Notes under the pieces: generated by a model
What the model saw: the letters and a program-made list of their open reading frames with translations, nothing else
What the model was told of the DNA's origin: nothing
Database searches by the model: none
Shown: positions 11,244 through 22,454 of the stretch, piece after piece
Layout of the letters: each line of letters begins with the position of its first letter
How positions within the stretch are numbered: position 1 is the stretch's first letter
Origin: Diabrotica undecimpunctata
Lineage: Eukaryota > Arthropoda > Insecta > Coleoptera > Chrysomelidae
DNA length: 64,000 nucleotides
Reading direction: 5' to 3'
Assembly: GCF_040954645.1 (NCBI RefSeq)
Contig: NC_092812.1
Span: 248,001 to 312,000 of the forward strand
Translations under genes and position numbers: made by a program

Positions 11244-12329
11244 AATTATAGAGGAACTCGTGAGCTTTCGGTTGACGAATCATTAATACTTTTCAAAGGA
11301 CGGAGCTCTCTAAAGCAGTACAACCCTCACAAACCTATCAAGAGAGGCTACAAATTATGGTGTCTTTCCGATCAATATGGATATATTATGAAATTTGAAA
11401 TTTACCAGGGAAAACACAGCATAGTTGAAGAAAAGTATAAGGACTTTGGACTAGGAGCCCGTGTAGTTCTGCATCTTACTGAAGAAGAATGGGGAAAGCA
11501 AAGAATGATTTATTTCGATAACTATTTTACCTCCATACCCTTGTTAGAGAAGTTAAAAAGTGAACTAACTTTAGCATGTGGAACAATTAGACCGAGTAAA
11601 AACTTGACAGCTGATAAATCCATGAAGCGCGGAGATTTTGATTATAGGATTTCGTCGATGGATATTGGAGTGTGGAAATGGAAGGACAATAAAATTGTTT
11701 ACTTTGCTAGTAATTACCACGGTTGTGAGAAAATAACTGTTCAAAGGACTCAAAAAGATGGTACGAAGGCTGATATTGTTGCTCCCATGATTGTAAAAGA
11801 TTACAATAAATTCATGGGGGGTGTTGACCATGCTGATCGTTTGAGAACTGCTTATGGACTTGACAGACGTAGTAAGAACTGGTGGCATAGGCTATTTTGG
11901 GGACTAATAGATATAGCATTCGTTAATGCTTATATAATATTCTGCGACATACGAGAAAACCAATCCCTTTTAGATTTTCGAAGAAAATCGAAAAGGGATT
12001 GGTTTCAAAAAATTTCGAAAAAAAATTTAGCTATGGGCCTGATGGCTCACAAACTTCAGAAAACTCCATCAAAACGACGAAGACCGAATAGTGATGTGTA
12101 CCCTGAAAGAAGAAGAAGAGGAACATGTTATTCAGTCCCATCCGATGTACGCCTTTCAAATAGAGGCTCCCACTGGGTAAAATATGGTGCCCAAAGAGGT
12201 AGATGTGAGGTATGCAGCAGCCAAAGTGTACAATCGCGACCTCATTCAACATGTTCTACCTGCAAAGTTTATCTGTGTTCGAATGAGAAGAAGAACTGTT
12301 TCAATATATATCACGATGTTGAATATTGA
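11244..12329 (+). pseudogene. piggyBac-like transposase, 5' truncated
   Basis: The C-terminal two thirds of a second, divergent piggyBac transposase. In-frame coding extends upstream of the first ATG (11388) to about 11244 and includes the first catalytic aspartate in LSVDESLILFKGR. The second is in IYFDNYFTS and the third in GGVDHADR. A C-terminal cysteine-rich zinc-binding domain follows (CEVCSSQS...CSTCKVYLC). The remaining frame has no stop, so the copy is truncated rather than scrambled; the missing N-terminal ~250 residues may have been cut off by the LINE to its left. Identity with the first piggyBac (501-2357) is low. Confidence 0.85.
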
Positions 12330-12420
12330 TGTATTTTTTACAAATAAATTGATAAAAATCTCCGTATTTATCATTAGTCACCTAATAACTTACTATCACA
12401 CTAAATTACTCTACACAGCC

Positions 12421-12486
12421 TGACGGTACTTTAAAGTACCGCATCTGTTTTTTTGCCATACCAAATTATGATTACAAGTACCGTCA
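12421..12486. repeat. Inverted repeat near piggyBac 3' end
   Basis: tgacggtactt (12421-12431) is repeated as aagtaccgtca (12476-12486), an 11-bp perfect inverted repeat. It contains the 16-bp palindrome ggtactttaaagtacc at 12424-12439. It lies about 90 bases after the transposase stop, comparable to the subterminal palindrome of the first piggyBac, and may be its end structure. Confidence 0.45.
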
Positions 12487-13316
12487 GAAATTTGCGAAAG
12501 AATTTATGATTTATTATTAGACTCACATTGCATTAAAGTTTTATCTTCTATTTACTATGATTTAAACAATTTTTGATAATGTGAGCAAAATGTCTCTTTT
12601 TTGTTAAAAAAAGTATGATTATTATTATTATAAAAGATGTTTAATTTTAGTGTTCATGTTGATGTTTTATTATTAAGTTATGTTTTATCTCTCATTTAGA
12701 ATAGTTTTCTTTGAATGGGTGCTTATTTAATTTTTGTTCTAATATGAGTACAACTTAAAATAGTTAAATAAAACTATTTCAAGACATTTTAAAACCTAAA
12801 ATTAAATTAAATGTTATAATTTCCTGAACAAAAAATGCAGTAATACGTTTTTTTCGTCTACTGAAAAATGACCTTTTTTGAGTTGTCTCAGTTTAGATCT
12901 AGGTGTGAGATATGTGTACTCAGTGCAAATGCCGCATCAGCTAAAAAGACATATGGTAAGTTAATGTTACTATTGGGTAAGCAATTAGGAGATGGCAAGT
13001 TAAATATCATTTCTGTGAATTTTTACTTTAAAACACTTCCAATTATACACTTCACCATCGCTAATCCGTCCTGGACAACCTATATCTGGAAACATAAAAT
13101 AGTAGTCACTATCAAGTAGTGCTAAGAGTACCATAAAAGTATTTTAGATATTTTAAATTTTATTTTAACTAATATATTTTTAACTTGCAATTAGCTCTTG
13201 ACAAGATGGAATCTTACTTACCATACCAATTGATATTACTCTCATTGCCAAAAATATCCAAAAAATAAAAAAAAAACAATCAAAAAAATTTATTGCTATT
13301 GTATTTTCTTTTCCAG
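12487..13316. other. AT-rich region, no gene recognised
   Basis: A short cysteine-containing reading frame (12868-13119) ends at a possible splice donor (tatggtaagt near 12955), but no domain is recognisable. The remainder is AT-rich filler ending in a pyrimidine tract. Confidence 0.3.
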
Positions 13317-13570
13317 GAACAATCTGAAAATGCCAACACTTCCGATAATGATCCAGACGACGTTTCTCCCATCCCTAAATATTCAAGCCAAAAAACGTCG
13401 TGTTCTGAATCCGCCCGAATTGCAGGAAGCGACAAGAAATATGAGTAATGTATTAAATAACGTGTTGGCAGCAAAGAAAAAAGAGAAGAAGATGAATATG
13501 ACTTATTTTGTAAAATGGAAAAGTAAATAAGAGAGTATCCAAAATTTGAAAGAGAAGAAATGTAAGCTTC
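13317..13570 (+). pseudogene. Possible MADF/BESS-type exon relic
   Basis: A pyrimidine tract with ttttcttttccag at 13304-13316 looks like a splice acceptor. It is followed by PPELQEATRNMSNVLNNVL in one frame and EEDEYDLFCKMESK in another, which together resemble the BESS-type C-terminal motif of MADF-domain proteins. Such proteins occur as host regulators and as the accessory protein of PIF/Harbinger transposons. The frame change near 13480 and an immediate stop make a live exon unlikely. This is a weak family call from short motifs. Confidence 0.3.
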
Positions 13571-13882
13571 TATAACTATCTCCAGTAGCAAAGTATCTTA
13601 ATGTCACTGCCAGGCGAACTTTCACTGGAATAGCATCGCTCCAATAAGTATCCTTTTAAGCAACCATTGAAGATATCTTTTGTATAAGGTATTCAAAATC
13701 GCTCTAAGACATTCGGACAAAATTACTAAATTCTCCAGTTGGCTCCGCGTAAAGCTCAGCAAGATGCTTTTCCATGCTATACCTCAAAAAACGTAATGTA
13801 TAAGGAAATACGTACCAATATAATTATATCAGGAGAGTCTAAATCAAAATTTTCTTAGTTGAATCTATATTCCACTTACTGT
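13571..13882. other. Flank of LTR element A, nothing recognised
   Basis: About 310 bases up to the insertion site of element A. The last four bases, ctgt (13879-13882), are the target-site duplication. Confidence 0.4.
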
Positions 13883-14138
13883 TGTAGGAATCAGGCCTTT
13901 ATTCGGTGACACTACAATTAGAAGGCCAATTTAAAAAAAAAGAACTGTCAGCTGTCACTCACTTTGACATGACAGGGATTGGCGGGTTTTGAGGAGGAAG
14001 GTTAGGTTAAGTGGAAGTGACCACGCTTTGATGATTTATGATTAGATTATGAATACTGTTATGTAATCTGTTTTACGTAGAAAATAAATGTAGTATTTAT
14101 ATCCGGCCCAGTATTTTATTTAAGAGAGATCCCCCACA
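13883..14138 (+). repeat. Element A 5' LTR
   Basis: 256 bp, starting TG and ending CA. It contains aataaa near 14083, a likely polyadenylation signal. The 3' copy is at 18567-18823. Confidence 0.93.
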
Positions 14139-14153
14139 GATCAGAAGTGGGAT

Positions 14154-15401
14154 ATGGACATGGAACGAAACAATATGCAGACAGAGGTCGAAGCCAATAT
14201 TCCGGCCAGCGAAACCGCCGCGACAATGCCATTGCAGGAGCAATTTACGGTGGAAGATATGATTCAATCGACAGTAAGAGCCCTATTTATATATCAAGAC
14301 AAGTCAAAGACAACCCACAGTACAGGGCCACGAGAAAAAGAGCGGTCCTTTAGTCACAAAGAAATAGCTAACCTATTACCTGAGTTTTCTGGTCAAAATA
14401 CGGACATTACACTATGGCTAGAAAGACTTAATGCAGTACAAAGTGTGTATAATGTGCCTGACAATATTATGCAAATTATAGCGATGGGAAAATTGACAGG
14501 CCATACAAAAAACTGGTTTAATTTCAAAGTTGACGTTATGATGGATTGGGAAACACTAAAAAGTGAAATGAGAAAGATGTTCTCTAACCAGGCAGACGTC
14601 GTGATGCTGCTCAGAACCTTTGAAAGGAGAAGGTGGAAATCAGCTGAGAAGTTCACTAACTACTACCAAGAGAAAATTACCTTAGGAAATAGTGCAGGAG
14701 TACCAGAAGGTGAGTTAATACAATATATTATTGAGAGTTTTGACAATCCAACACTCCAGTGTCAAGCTAGAATGATGTTGCATGAAATTAGAACCGTTCA
14801 GGATCTATTTAGCAGAATGTCCAATGTGGTAAAAGATACTGTCCCACAGCTTACTCATAATAGATTTCCGAAGAGTACAGCTAGCGCTTTTCGTCAAAGA
14901 AGTTCCATAGCAGTAGTACAGCGTAATGGAATCCGTTACTTCAATTGTAATCAAGATGGGCACAAATTAAGTGATTGTACCAGGCCACGCAGGGAACGAG
15001 GTTCATGCTTTAAATGTGGAAAGATGGATCACAGACTTAGAGACTGTCCAGAGCGAGTTCAGTCAGATAGTACAACCAATGTTGTACAAGAAGCAGGAGT
15101 GCAACCCTATATGGTAAACGTAGAATACTCTGCGGAGGTAGGAAATGATATATCTAGTTTTAACATTACTGCTTTAATAGACAGTGGTTCACCTATTAGT
15201 ATTATTAAACTTAAATATGTGCCACACAATTTAATTATACCCACAGTGGAAAACAATAAATTCACAGGGAATAATGGGACTCCGTTGGAAATAGTAGGTA
15301 CATTTCAGAAAGATATATTTATTAATAATATTATGGTAAATTTAAATATAGTAGGTAGAGATTTTACTGCACAACCAGATATACAAATAACTTTTTCTTA
15401 A
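14154..15401 (+). pseudogene. Element A Gag and protease start
   Basis: 415 codons. A capsid-like region (about residues 60-230) is followed by two zinc knuckles (the first degenerate, YFNCNQDGHKLSDC; the second CFKCGKMDHRLRDC) and an aspartic-protease start with LIDSGSPISII (DSG active site, near residue 343). Gag forms the particle and the knuckles bind RNA. The first knuckle has lost one expected cysteine. The frame ends at a TAA at 15399-15401, but coding resumes downstream in the same frame, so this stop is an inactivating change in what was a continuous gag-pol frame. Translation probably begins at the ATG just after the LTR. Confidence 0.85.
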
Positions 15402-18080
15402 TCAGTTTAAATCAGCCCAAAAACTAATGATAATGGTGAGAATACTGAGATTGAGTTTATTAATAAGCTTATGTATATTGATTATATAGACAGACCTTTT
15501 AATATTTCAGAAAATATGAATATTAATCCTTGCTTATCTTTTGAGACATGTACGGAGATAAAGAAAATGTATCATGTTAGTTATTTATTTAATTTAGGTA
15601 ACAACAGTAGTGTACATGATTTTGAAATGTCAATATCAGTAAAACATGATAAGCCAATTTTCTATAGGCCTCGCAGATTAGCATATTCTGAACAACAAAA
15701 ACTATAAGCCATTGTTGATGAGTGTATAAGAGAAGGTATTATCCGCCCTAGTAACTCTCCATATGCAAGTCGAATTGTATTGGTTAGAAATAAAAGTGGA
15801 GATTTAAGGTTATGTGTAGATTATCGAGAGTTGAATAAAATTACGAACAAATGTAACTACCCTACACCATTAATAGATGATCAGTTAGATAGATTAAAGA
15901 ATAAAACATCTTACACTATTTTAGATTTGAAAAATGGATTTTTTCATGTAAAAATGGCAGATTCCAGTGTCAAATATACTTCTTTTGTGACCCCATAAGG
16001 TCAGTATGAGTTTCTGAGAATGCCATTTGGTTTAACTGATTCACCTAGAGTTTTTAGTAAATTTGTTCATAGTATCTTTTCCAATTTGATTAGGGAAAAT
16101 AAACTGTTGGTATATCAAGATGATCTGCTAATAGCTACTGACAATCTGAGTAAACATTTTAGTATATTTAAAGAAGTATTACATTTAGCTCGAAAGTTTA
16201 GGTTGCAATTCAGATTAGATAAATGCAGATTTTTCTATAATGAAATCACTTATTTAGGGTATCATATTGATGAGAATGGCGTAAGGCCCAGTGTTTCTAA
16301 TGTAACGTCAGTCTTAGTATATCCAGTTCCTCTTAATATCAAGGAAGTTCACCGCTTTGTTAGTTTGGCTAGTTATTTTCGTAGATTTATTCCTTCTTTT
16401 GCTCAAGTAGCGAAACCATTATATGACCTAGTTAAAAGGAATGTTCCATTTAAATTTGAACAGTCTGAATTTGAAGCATTTGAAAAGCTAAAACAAATGT
16501 TAGCAACATATCCATTACTTAGTATTTATAGTTCCGAGTTAGAGACTGAGCTGCATTGTGATGGAAGCAGTCACGGTTTTGGAGCCATTTTAATGCAAAA
16601 ACAGAAGGATGGTAATTTAAAAACCAGTCTCATACTATAGTCATAGAACGACTCCAGCTGAGTCCAAATATCATAGTTTCGAATTGGAAACATTAGCTGC
16701 AGTATATGCAATAAAGCGTTTCCATGTTTATTTGTTTGGCATATCATTTAAAATAATAACGGATTGTGATAGTTTCAGGCTAACCTTAAGCAAGCAAACA
16801 TTAAATCCTCGTATTGCTAGATGGGCACTATTTTTGGAAAATTATGATTATACCATATTACACAGAAGTGGTAAACGCATGGGTCATTTAGATGCCCTAA
16901 GCAGATGTTATTGCATAATGATTATAGAAGAGAACACCTTTGAAAGAGTCTTGAGTATCAAACAAGATCAAGATCCACGAATTACAAAAATTAGGGAAAA
17001 ACTGGAAGAGCAAGAGGATAAGTACTTCGAACTAAAGGATGGGTTAGTATATAGAAAAGACAGTGGTAAATTATTATTTTATGTCCCTGGTAGTATGATA
17101 ACTAATGTGATACGGACATGTCATGATGATTTGGGTCATCTAGGTGTTGACAAAACTATTCATCAAATTAAGACAGTTTATTGGTTTAATAATATGAGGA
17201 CGACCGTTAAGAACCATACAATCAACCTTTCATTACTTGTCATATTGATCAATATGGCCCACTAGAGAAGACAGGTAAAGGTTACAGATACATTTTTGAA
17301 ATCGTAGATGCCTTTACCAAGTTTATTAGATTATACCCTTGTAAATCAACGACAACTCAAGAAGTTATTAAGCACTTATTAGATTACTTCCGATGTTATA
17401 GTAAGCCAATGCGAATAATTGCTGATAGAGGTTCAGCTTTCTCTTCGAATGAATTCATTGTTTTTCTTGAGAAAGAGTCTGTACAATTATCCTTAGTTGC
17501 GACAGGCACACCACGTGCAAATGGGCAGATAGAACGATTCAACCTGGTCATCACTCCGATGCTATCGAAGATGTCACAGTCGGTCCATAAGTGGGACAAT
17601 GCGTTAAGAGAAGTGGAGTTTGCCTTAAATAATTCCATATGTAGGTCCACAGGTAACACACCAAGTATGCTGTTATATGGTGTTAACCAAATTGATAAGG
17701 TTAGTGATGTCATTAGGCAAGAATTGGAATCAAGCAATGTGCAGGAAAGGAACCTAGGCGAGCTCAGGCAAAAAGCAGCCAACATTATTATGAGCAGTCA
17801 GGAATCCATTGAACAATATTACAATTTAAGACACAAATCCCCCAAGGAATATAAGGTAGGCGATTATGTACTCATTCGAAATATTGATGTGACCCCAGGG
17901 GTAAATAAAAAGGTTATACCTAAATTTAAAGGACCTTTTATTATTAAGGCTAAGCTTGATTTTGACAGGTATATAGTATCCGACATAGATGGGTTTCAAT
18001 TGACCCAAAGACCTTGTGAGACTGTGGTTGGTCCTGATCAGATGAAGGCATGGTTCCATGATCAACCAAAAACTGATTAA
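15402..18080 (+). pseudogene. Element A Pol: RT, RNase H, integrase, broken
   Basis: RT motifs run from LRLCVDYRELN through TILDLKNGFFHV and MPFGLTDSP to an active site VYQDDLL; Q in the YxDD box is tolerated in the family. RNase H follows (HCDGSSHGFGAIL, then ITDCDSFRL). Next come an integrase zinc-finger half (CHDDLGHLG) and the integrase core with D in FEIVDAFTKF, D in IIADRGSAF and E in GQIERFN. A GPF-type end (FKGPFII) closes the protein at 18080. In-frame stops occur at 15705 and 15996, and frameshifts near 16622 and 17225. The second shift also deletes the CxxC half of the zinc finger. The enzyme cannot be made. Confidence 0.88.
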
Positions 18081-18566
18081 AATCATTACGTAACCTTTGT
18101 TATTTCCTTTTAATTATGCAATTATAGCAATTATCATATTGTGTTGTAGTATTGGGTTTAGATGTAGGTAACTATACCATTTTGTAGAGTACTATTTTAT
18201 TCGTAAATTGAATATTATGAATCCTTATGACCATCATTACACTGTGTATCAGGTATTATTGTAGTGTCCCTGACACACCATTTTATGTATTATGAAAGTC
18301 TTTAGACTACTTATGTTTATGCAGATTTGTGCACTTATGAAACATTTATAATTATGTTCTTACGTATAACCTGACAACTTATTGTTAGTTTGTACTTCAC
18401 TTATGTGCCTTATGTAAATATGCTATTTATGTCCTTATGTGCTTTATGCAAAAATTATGATATTTATGCTACTTATGTTCTTTCTTATGCTCTTATGTTA
18501 TTTGTGTGTTTATGAAGTTAGTTATGTGTAGAGTATCGGGTCGATTCTCTTGTCAGGATGGTCGAC
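18081..18566 (+). other. Element A 3' noncoding with TTATG-rich tract
   Basis: Between pol and the 3' LTR. From about 18390 to 18530 the word ttatg recurs many times at irregular spacing, a degenerate low-complexity tract. No envelope-like ORF is present. A weak purine run (aggatgg) precedes the LTR. Confidence 0.5.
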
Positions 18567-18823
18567 TGTAGGAATCAGGCCTTTATTCGGTGACACTACG
18601 ATTAGAAGGCCAATTTAAAAAGAGAAGAACTGTCAGCTGTCACTCACTTTGACATGACAGGAATTGGCGTATTTTGAGCAGGATGGTTAGGTTAAGTGGA
18701 AGTGACCACGCTTTGATGATTTATGATTAGATTATGAATACTGTTATGTACTCTGTTTTACGTAGAAAATAAATGTAGTATCCATATCCGGCCCAGTATT
18801 TTATTTAAGAAAAATCCCCCACA
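18567..18823 (+). repeat. Element A 3' LTR
   Basis: 257 bp, matching 13883-14138 with about 14 visible differences. It is followed by the ctgt duplication. Confidence 0.93.
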
Positions 18824-19034
18824 CTGTGTTTTTATGTACAGCCAGCATCCACCAGCTTGTTCTTTTCCATTTTTTTAATGATTATATTCCGATGCCCACT
18901 CAAGTAGTAGTTGAACGTACTAAATAGGCATATAGCTGGGCCTGCTATGGTCTCAACATCAACATCCATTTTTTTAATGCTCGCGTAGATATTGCGTCTG
19001 CTACGAATTAACACAGACTGAACGATTTACAGGT
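18824..19034. other. Unassigned segment
   Basis: A minus-strand frame of about 60 codons is open here but shows no family motif. I see nothing else. Confidence 0.25.
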
Positions 19035-19655
19035 ATGTGTTGTGTTTGTACATACAAGTACCTGGGTATGAAGATAACTCAAGATGGAACACTCGATGCT
19101 GCTATAAAAGACAGAAACATACAGGGTAGAAAAGCCATATCCATGATGAACGGCATTGTGTGGGACCAAACAATATCTAAAGCGAACAAACAACTCATAT
19201 ACAACACCATACTTAAAAGTGTAAGCACATATAGCAGTGAAGTTTGGCCAATGAAACAAAGAACAGAGAAACTGTTACTAGCAACAGAAATGGACATCTG
19301 GAGAAGAGCAGCAGGCAAATCAAAAGATTGGATACCAAATGAGAGAATACGAGAAATGATGTGAGTCAAACATACAATAGTTGATGACATAAAAACAAAA
19401 TAGTTAATATGGTACGGCCATGTACAGGGAATACCAGATGACAGGATTCCGAAACAGATTTTGACGTGGACACCACAAGGGAGAAGAAAAAGTGAAAGGC
19501 CCAGAAGACGCTGGAGAGAGGGAATTGAAAAAGAACTAGAGGAAAGAGAAATCACTCCAGGCCTATGGTTAAACAGAGAAGAATGGCGGTTAGGAGTCGC
19601 AAGGCGTCAGAGAACGCTGTAAGCCGACAGTAGTAATAGTAGTAGTAGTAGTGTT
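19035..19655 (+). pseudogene. RTE-type LINE, 3' end
   Basis: The last ~190 codons of a LINE reverse transcriptase ORF: YLGMKITQDGT, then WRRAAGKS and, after stops near 19361 and 19402, the C-terminal motif WYGHVQGIPDDRIPKQIL, GRRKSERPRRRWREGI and WRLGVARRQRTL. This tail is characteristic of RTE-like endonuclease-RT proteins in insects. It ends at 19621 and is followed within a few bases by a (TAG)n-like tail (19630-19652), the short-repeat 3' end expected of RTE elements. The rest of the element is missing (5' truncation). The stops make it non-functional. Confidence 0.8.
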
Positions 19656-20690
19656 GTGCTTGTGATGAAACATCTGCAGATGACGCGTCTGCCGATGTGT
19701 AGTGGAGGCATTAAGTTGATTTGGTTTTGTAAACAAACCAGTTCGGTTATTATTATATCAACTCAACATATCAATTTATCATGGTTATTTTATCAGTATC
19801 AGTTACTCGTGTCGGCTGTAGAGTTATAAGTCATTAGTGTTTTTCATATTTGCAGTTTTGTCACGTTTTGTGTTGGTTAAGTCATCTAAAATCTAAAAGG
19901 TATGTGTAGGTATTACTAATTAATATTTTTTTCAGTTTTTATTTGTAGCAAAAATTTGGCAGCATGCGCAAAAATTACTAGGTGTTTTAACTCAAAAATG
20001 TCCTATAAGTCTGTATGAGACAATTGAATTTTGTATGCTAATTTATGTAAAAGTAGTTGCCTGTTGTAAACTTAATGGCTTGGGAGTAGTAAGTAAAATA
20101 TTTTGGATATTAAAATGTTACGTTACTTAGATAATAATTTTCTCTTTAGCAAACGGTATAATATGGACCAATTTGTTATCAAGAAAAAACAAGAACCTGT
20201 TCGTCCAAAGCTCGCAAGGCGTTCACTGTTGCTGTACAATTCAGTACTATAATTATTATGTGTATGTTGGCAACACGTTTTATTTTTATTGATGTCTGAT
20301 GACTTACTTGTCACTGGTATCTGTACACACATTACACTTGTACTTGTAAAACAATAAAACTTATTTCTTTTCTAATTAAATACATATTAGTGTTATTATT
20401 ATTAACCTGCGTAAACAGGTTATGTGCCCAGCTGCAGAAATTTAGAAAAGTGTTTTTAAGTTTGTGTTGTAAACAAAGTAAAATTTGTTTTGCTAAAAGT
20501 GTAGTTTGCAGAAAAATTGTGTTTACAATTTTTGCACGTGTGTTATTTAGTTATGGCTTCGTCCAGCAATCAGTTTTTTATGGCAAATGTAAAACAATTT
20601 AATTGAGCTGGTTTTGATTCGTGAAAATTTCGATTGGAAAGAACATTGGAACGACATGGTGTTCTTGGATAAACAAATGTTAAAATCACA
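19656..20690 (+). other. Possible 5' part of a hAT relic, otherwise noncoding
   Basis: A short frame from 20163 begins MDQFVIKKKQEP, the sort of N-terminus seen in hAT/ZMYM-like transposases, and stops after about 30 codons. Later segments of the same family flank element B (see 20691-20780). Nothing else is recognisable in this kilobase. Confidence 0.3.
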
Positions 20691-20780
20691 CAAATCTCAA
20701 ACGTCACTATTAGGTAGTTACCGGAGGCAAAAACTTTAAGAGCAAAACTAAAACTGGCTGGCTTATTTGCAGAACATAAT
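20691..20780 (+). pseudogene. hAT (DUF4371-type) transposase relic, left piece
   Basis: The frame AKLKLAGLFAEHN is interrupted by LTR element B and continues at 26208 as IPLSISDHLTKLLKYIFP, a typical DUF4371/hAT segment. The last four bases, taat, are duplicated after the 3' LTR. Confidence 0.65.
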
Positions 20781-21330
20781 TGTGACGATAATATATTTTA
20801 TCGTCTAGAGTACGCCTATGTGTTAAACAAAACATGTTTTTGTTCCGTCTCGAATCGTATAAAAGTCGAAACTGAAAGACAGCTTACGATTCTCGACGCG
20901 TTGAGTTGAGAATATCTGACCTTGGGGACAGGTGAGTTGAACGTGTTCCAAATCCTTCCGAACCCAGTCGATCTGGCGTGTTGAGCGAGATTGATAATCC
21001 TTCCTCTGGCTTCGTCAGTCTGGTGCGTTGAACGATATTGGCGTATTCTTTCTATCTGGTGCGTTGAACTAGATAGACATCCTTATCCTTGTCCAAGTAC
21101 TCGTTCTGCGGTGAGGTACGAGTACGACCTCAATTCCTCGATCGCCGTATCTTAGTTTACAATGTCGAATATCGTCACACCCATCTATCGACATAAACAA
21201 ACAGTACGTCTTTGTATTCAGTAGACACTTAACGATAATTACTTTTTTATTTGTATATGTAAATTCGAAATAAATGCCTATAAGAACGAATCCTGTTTTC
21301 TCTGGCTGAATTATACTATCCGACATCACA
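20781..21330 (+). repeat. Element B 5' LTR
   Basis: 550 bp. tataaaag near 20858 is a likely TATA box. aataaa occurs at about 21270. The repeated phrase gtgcgttgaac (gtgttgagc in variants) appears several times in the first half. The 3' LTR carries an extra 13 bp near 26083. Confidence 0.92.
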
Positions 21331-21333
21331 AAA

Positions 21334-21351
21334 TGGCGCCCGAGCAGGGAC
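21334..21351 (+). other. Element B primer-binding site
   Basis: tggcgcccgagcagggac lies three bases after the LTR. It matches the 3' end of tRNA-Lys apart from one or two positions, as in many retroviruses and gypsy elements. Confidence 0.85.
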
Positions 21352-21438
21352 GCCAAGGGAAAATCGGGAACGATTTTATCATCCAAGCTAGTGGTCTAGT
21401 CTTGGTGATATCTTTTATTCCTAATCATTCTGATTAGT

Positions 21439-22365
21439 ATGCCTAACTCGATTGTTCATGATCGAGCTCTCCATTCGGTGCAAAGTTGTGAGGTTTTAAT
21501 CTACGCGCTTCCTGCTTATGGAAAGTCTACGTTCCAGCGAAAGCACAGACATGATGACGTCATTGGAGATGGATTTGATACGGACGATTTTGCAAAACGC
21601 CAATACCCGCCAAACCACTGGCATCTAATATATACTTATATCAGTGAACTTATACCCAAAGGGAACCTTAGTTTCGCTTTCTTACCATCTGAAGATAAAT
21701 TTAAGCAAGGATGCATCTCCGCTCTTGGGGAGTATGACCCGGCTTGGTATTTGGATGCTGTAAATAATGCAATATTCGCAACGTACGTGATTACCTCTGG
21801 TGATAGTTTAGAGTTCTACCTACGGTTCATCAAAAAGGCGGTTCAACATTACTTTGACGGTAAAGAACCAATAGCTGTTCCAACCTTCTCCGCCAATTAT
21901 AAACAGGACCAGGTTTACTCTGCGCTCCCAGCCATTGAGGTGTGCACTTCCAGTTCTGATGCTGCTGTACCAGTTCCAGCCCAGCTTGGGATTAGTGAGT
22001 GTCTATATCCATCATGTGAAGTTGCAGAAGTTCGGAGTAAAGATTCTGATGTTCAGATCGCCATAGAAGAGTTGGCTCCCAGTAACTATAGAAATAGTTT
22101 GTTTAAGTCAATAGATACCACACCTAGCCAAATCGCACGGCCTGCTAGCCGATTATTATGCGAGAAGAGTGGGAATATGCTCGTTCCATTCTCTTTCCAC
22201 TGTGGACAAGTTCCCTGTGAATATTTTGGTGGCAATCTCTTCCTTTATGGTACCATTTACGTTTCATTAAACTTATTACTGTGTGCTGAGCATCGACGAC
22301 GCATACATGACCTGCTGTGGACTAGGTATTCATCTCCTCCCGGTATTGCCCGCCGGCATTCTTAG
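21439..22365 (+). CDS. Intact ORF with P-loop kinase-like motif in gag position
   Basis: 308 codons, no stop, starting 87 bases after the primer-binding site where gag would begin. I do not recognise it as Gag: no capsid homology region and no zinc knuckle. The N-terminal third has YALPAYGKST (residues 22-31), a Walker A-like loop in which the usual first glycine is alanine, and D47TDDF, spaced like the second motif of small P-loop kinases (AAA_33-like). A W-rich stretch (YDPAWYLDAV) and SGDSLEFYL follow. The C-terminal half is low in known motifs and has a short hydrophobic run (NLFLYGTIYVSLNLLL). Possible origins are a captured host or viral nucleotide or polynucleotide kinase-like domain. 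It is intact while the neighbouring pol is decayed. Function is unknown. Confidence 0.6.
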   Translation: MPNSIVHDRALHSVQSCEVLIYALPAYGKSTFQRKHRHDDVIGDGFDTDDFAKRQYPPNHWHLIYTYISELIPKGNLSFAFLPSEDKFKQGCISALGEYDPAWYLDAVNNAIFATYVITSGDSLEFYLRFIKKAVQHYFDGKEPIAVPTFSANYKQDQVYSALPAIEVCTSSSDAAVPVPAQLGISECLYPSCEVAEVRSKDSDVQIAIEELAPSNYRNSLFKSIDTTPSQIARPASRLLCEKSGNMLVPFSFHCGQVPCEYFGGNLFLYGTIYVSLNLLLCAEHRRRIHDLLWTRYSSPPGIARRHS

Positions 22366-22454
22366 TCTAATAGCGCCATCGTTCGTGGCTTGGTTATTAT
22401 TCCAACCACTGCTGACTACTATGTAGGATTGAAATAATTCCAGTATTCCATCAA

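Larger units (their letters stand above)
13883..18823 (+). mobile_element. LTR element A: Ty3/gypsy retrotransposon, decayed
   Basis: A complete but inactive 4.9-kb element bounded by two LTRs starting tgtaggaatc and ending cccccaca, with a 4-bp target-site duplication ctgt (13879-13882 and 18824-18827). Gene order is gag, protease, RT, RNase H, integrase, as in Ty3/gypsy. The two LTRs differ at roughly one base in twenty by eye, so this is the oldest LTR insertion in the window. gag-pol appears to have been a single reading frame, now cut by nonsense codons and two frameshifts. Confidence 0.93.
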
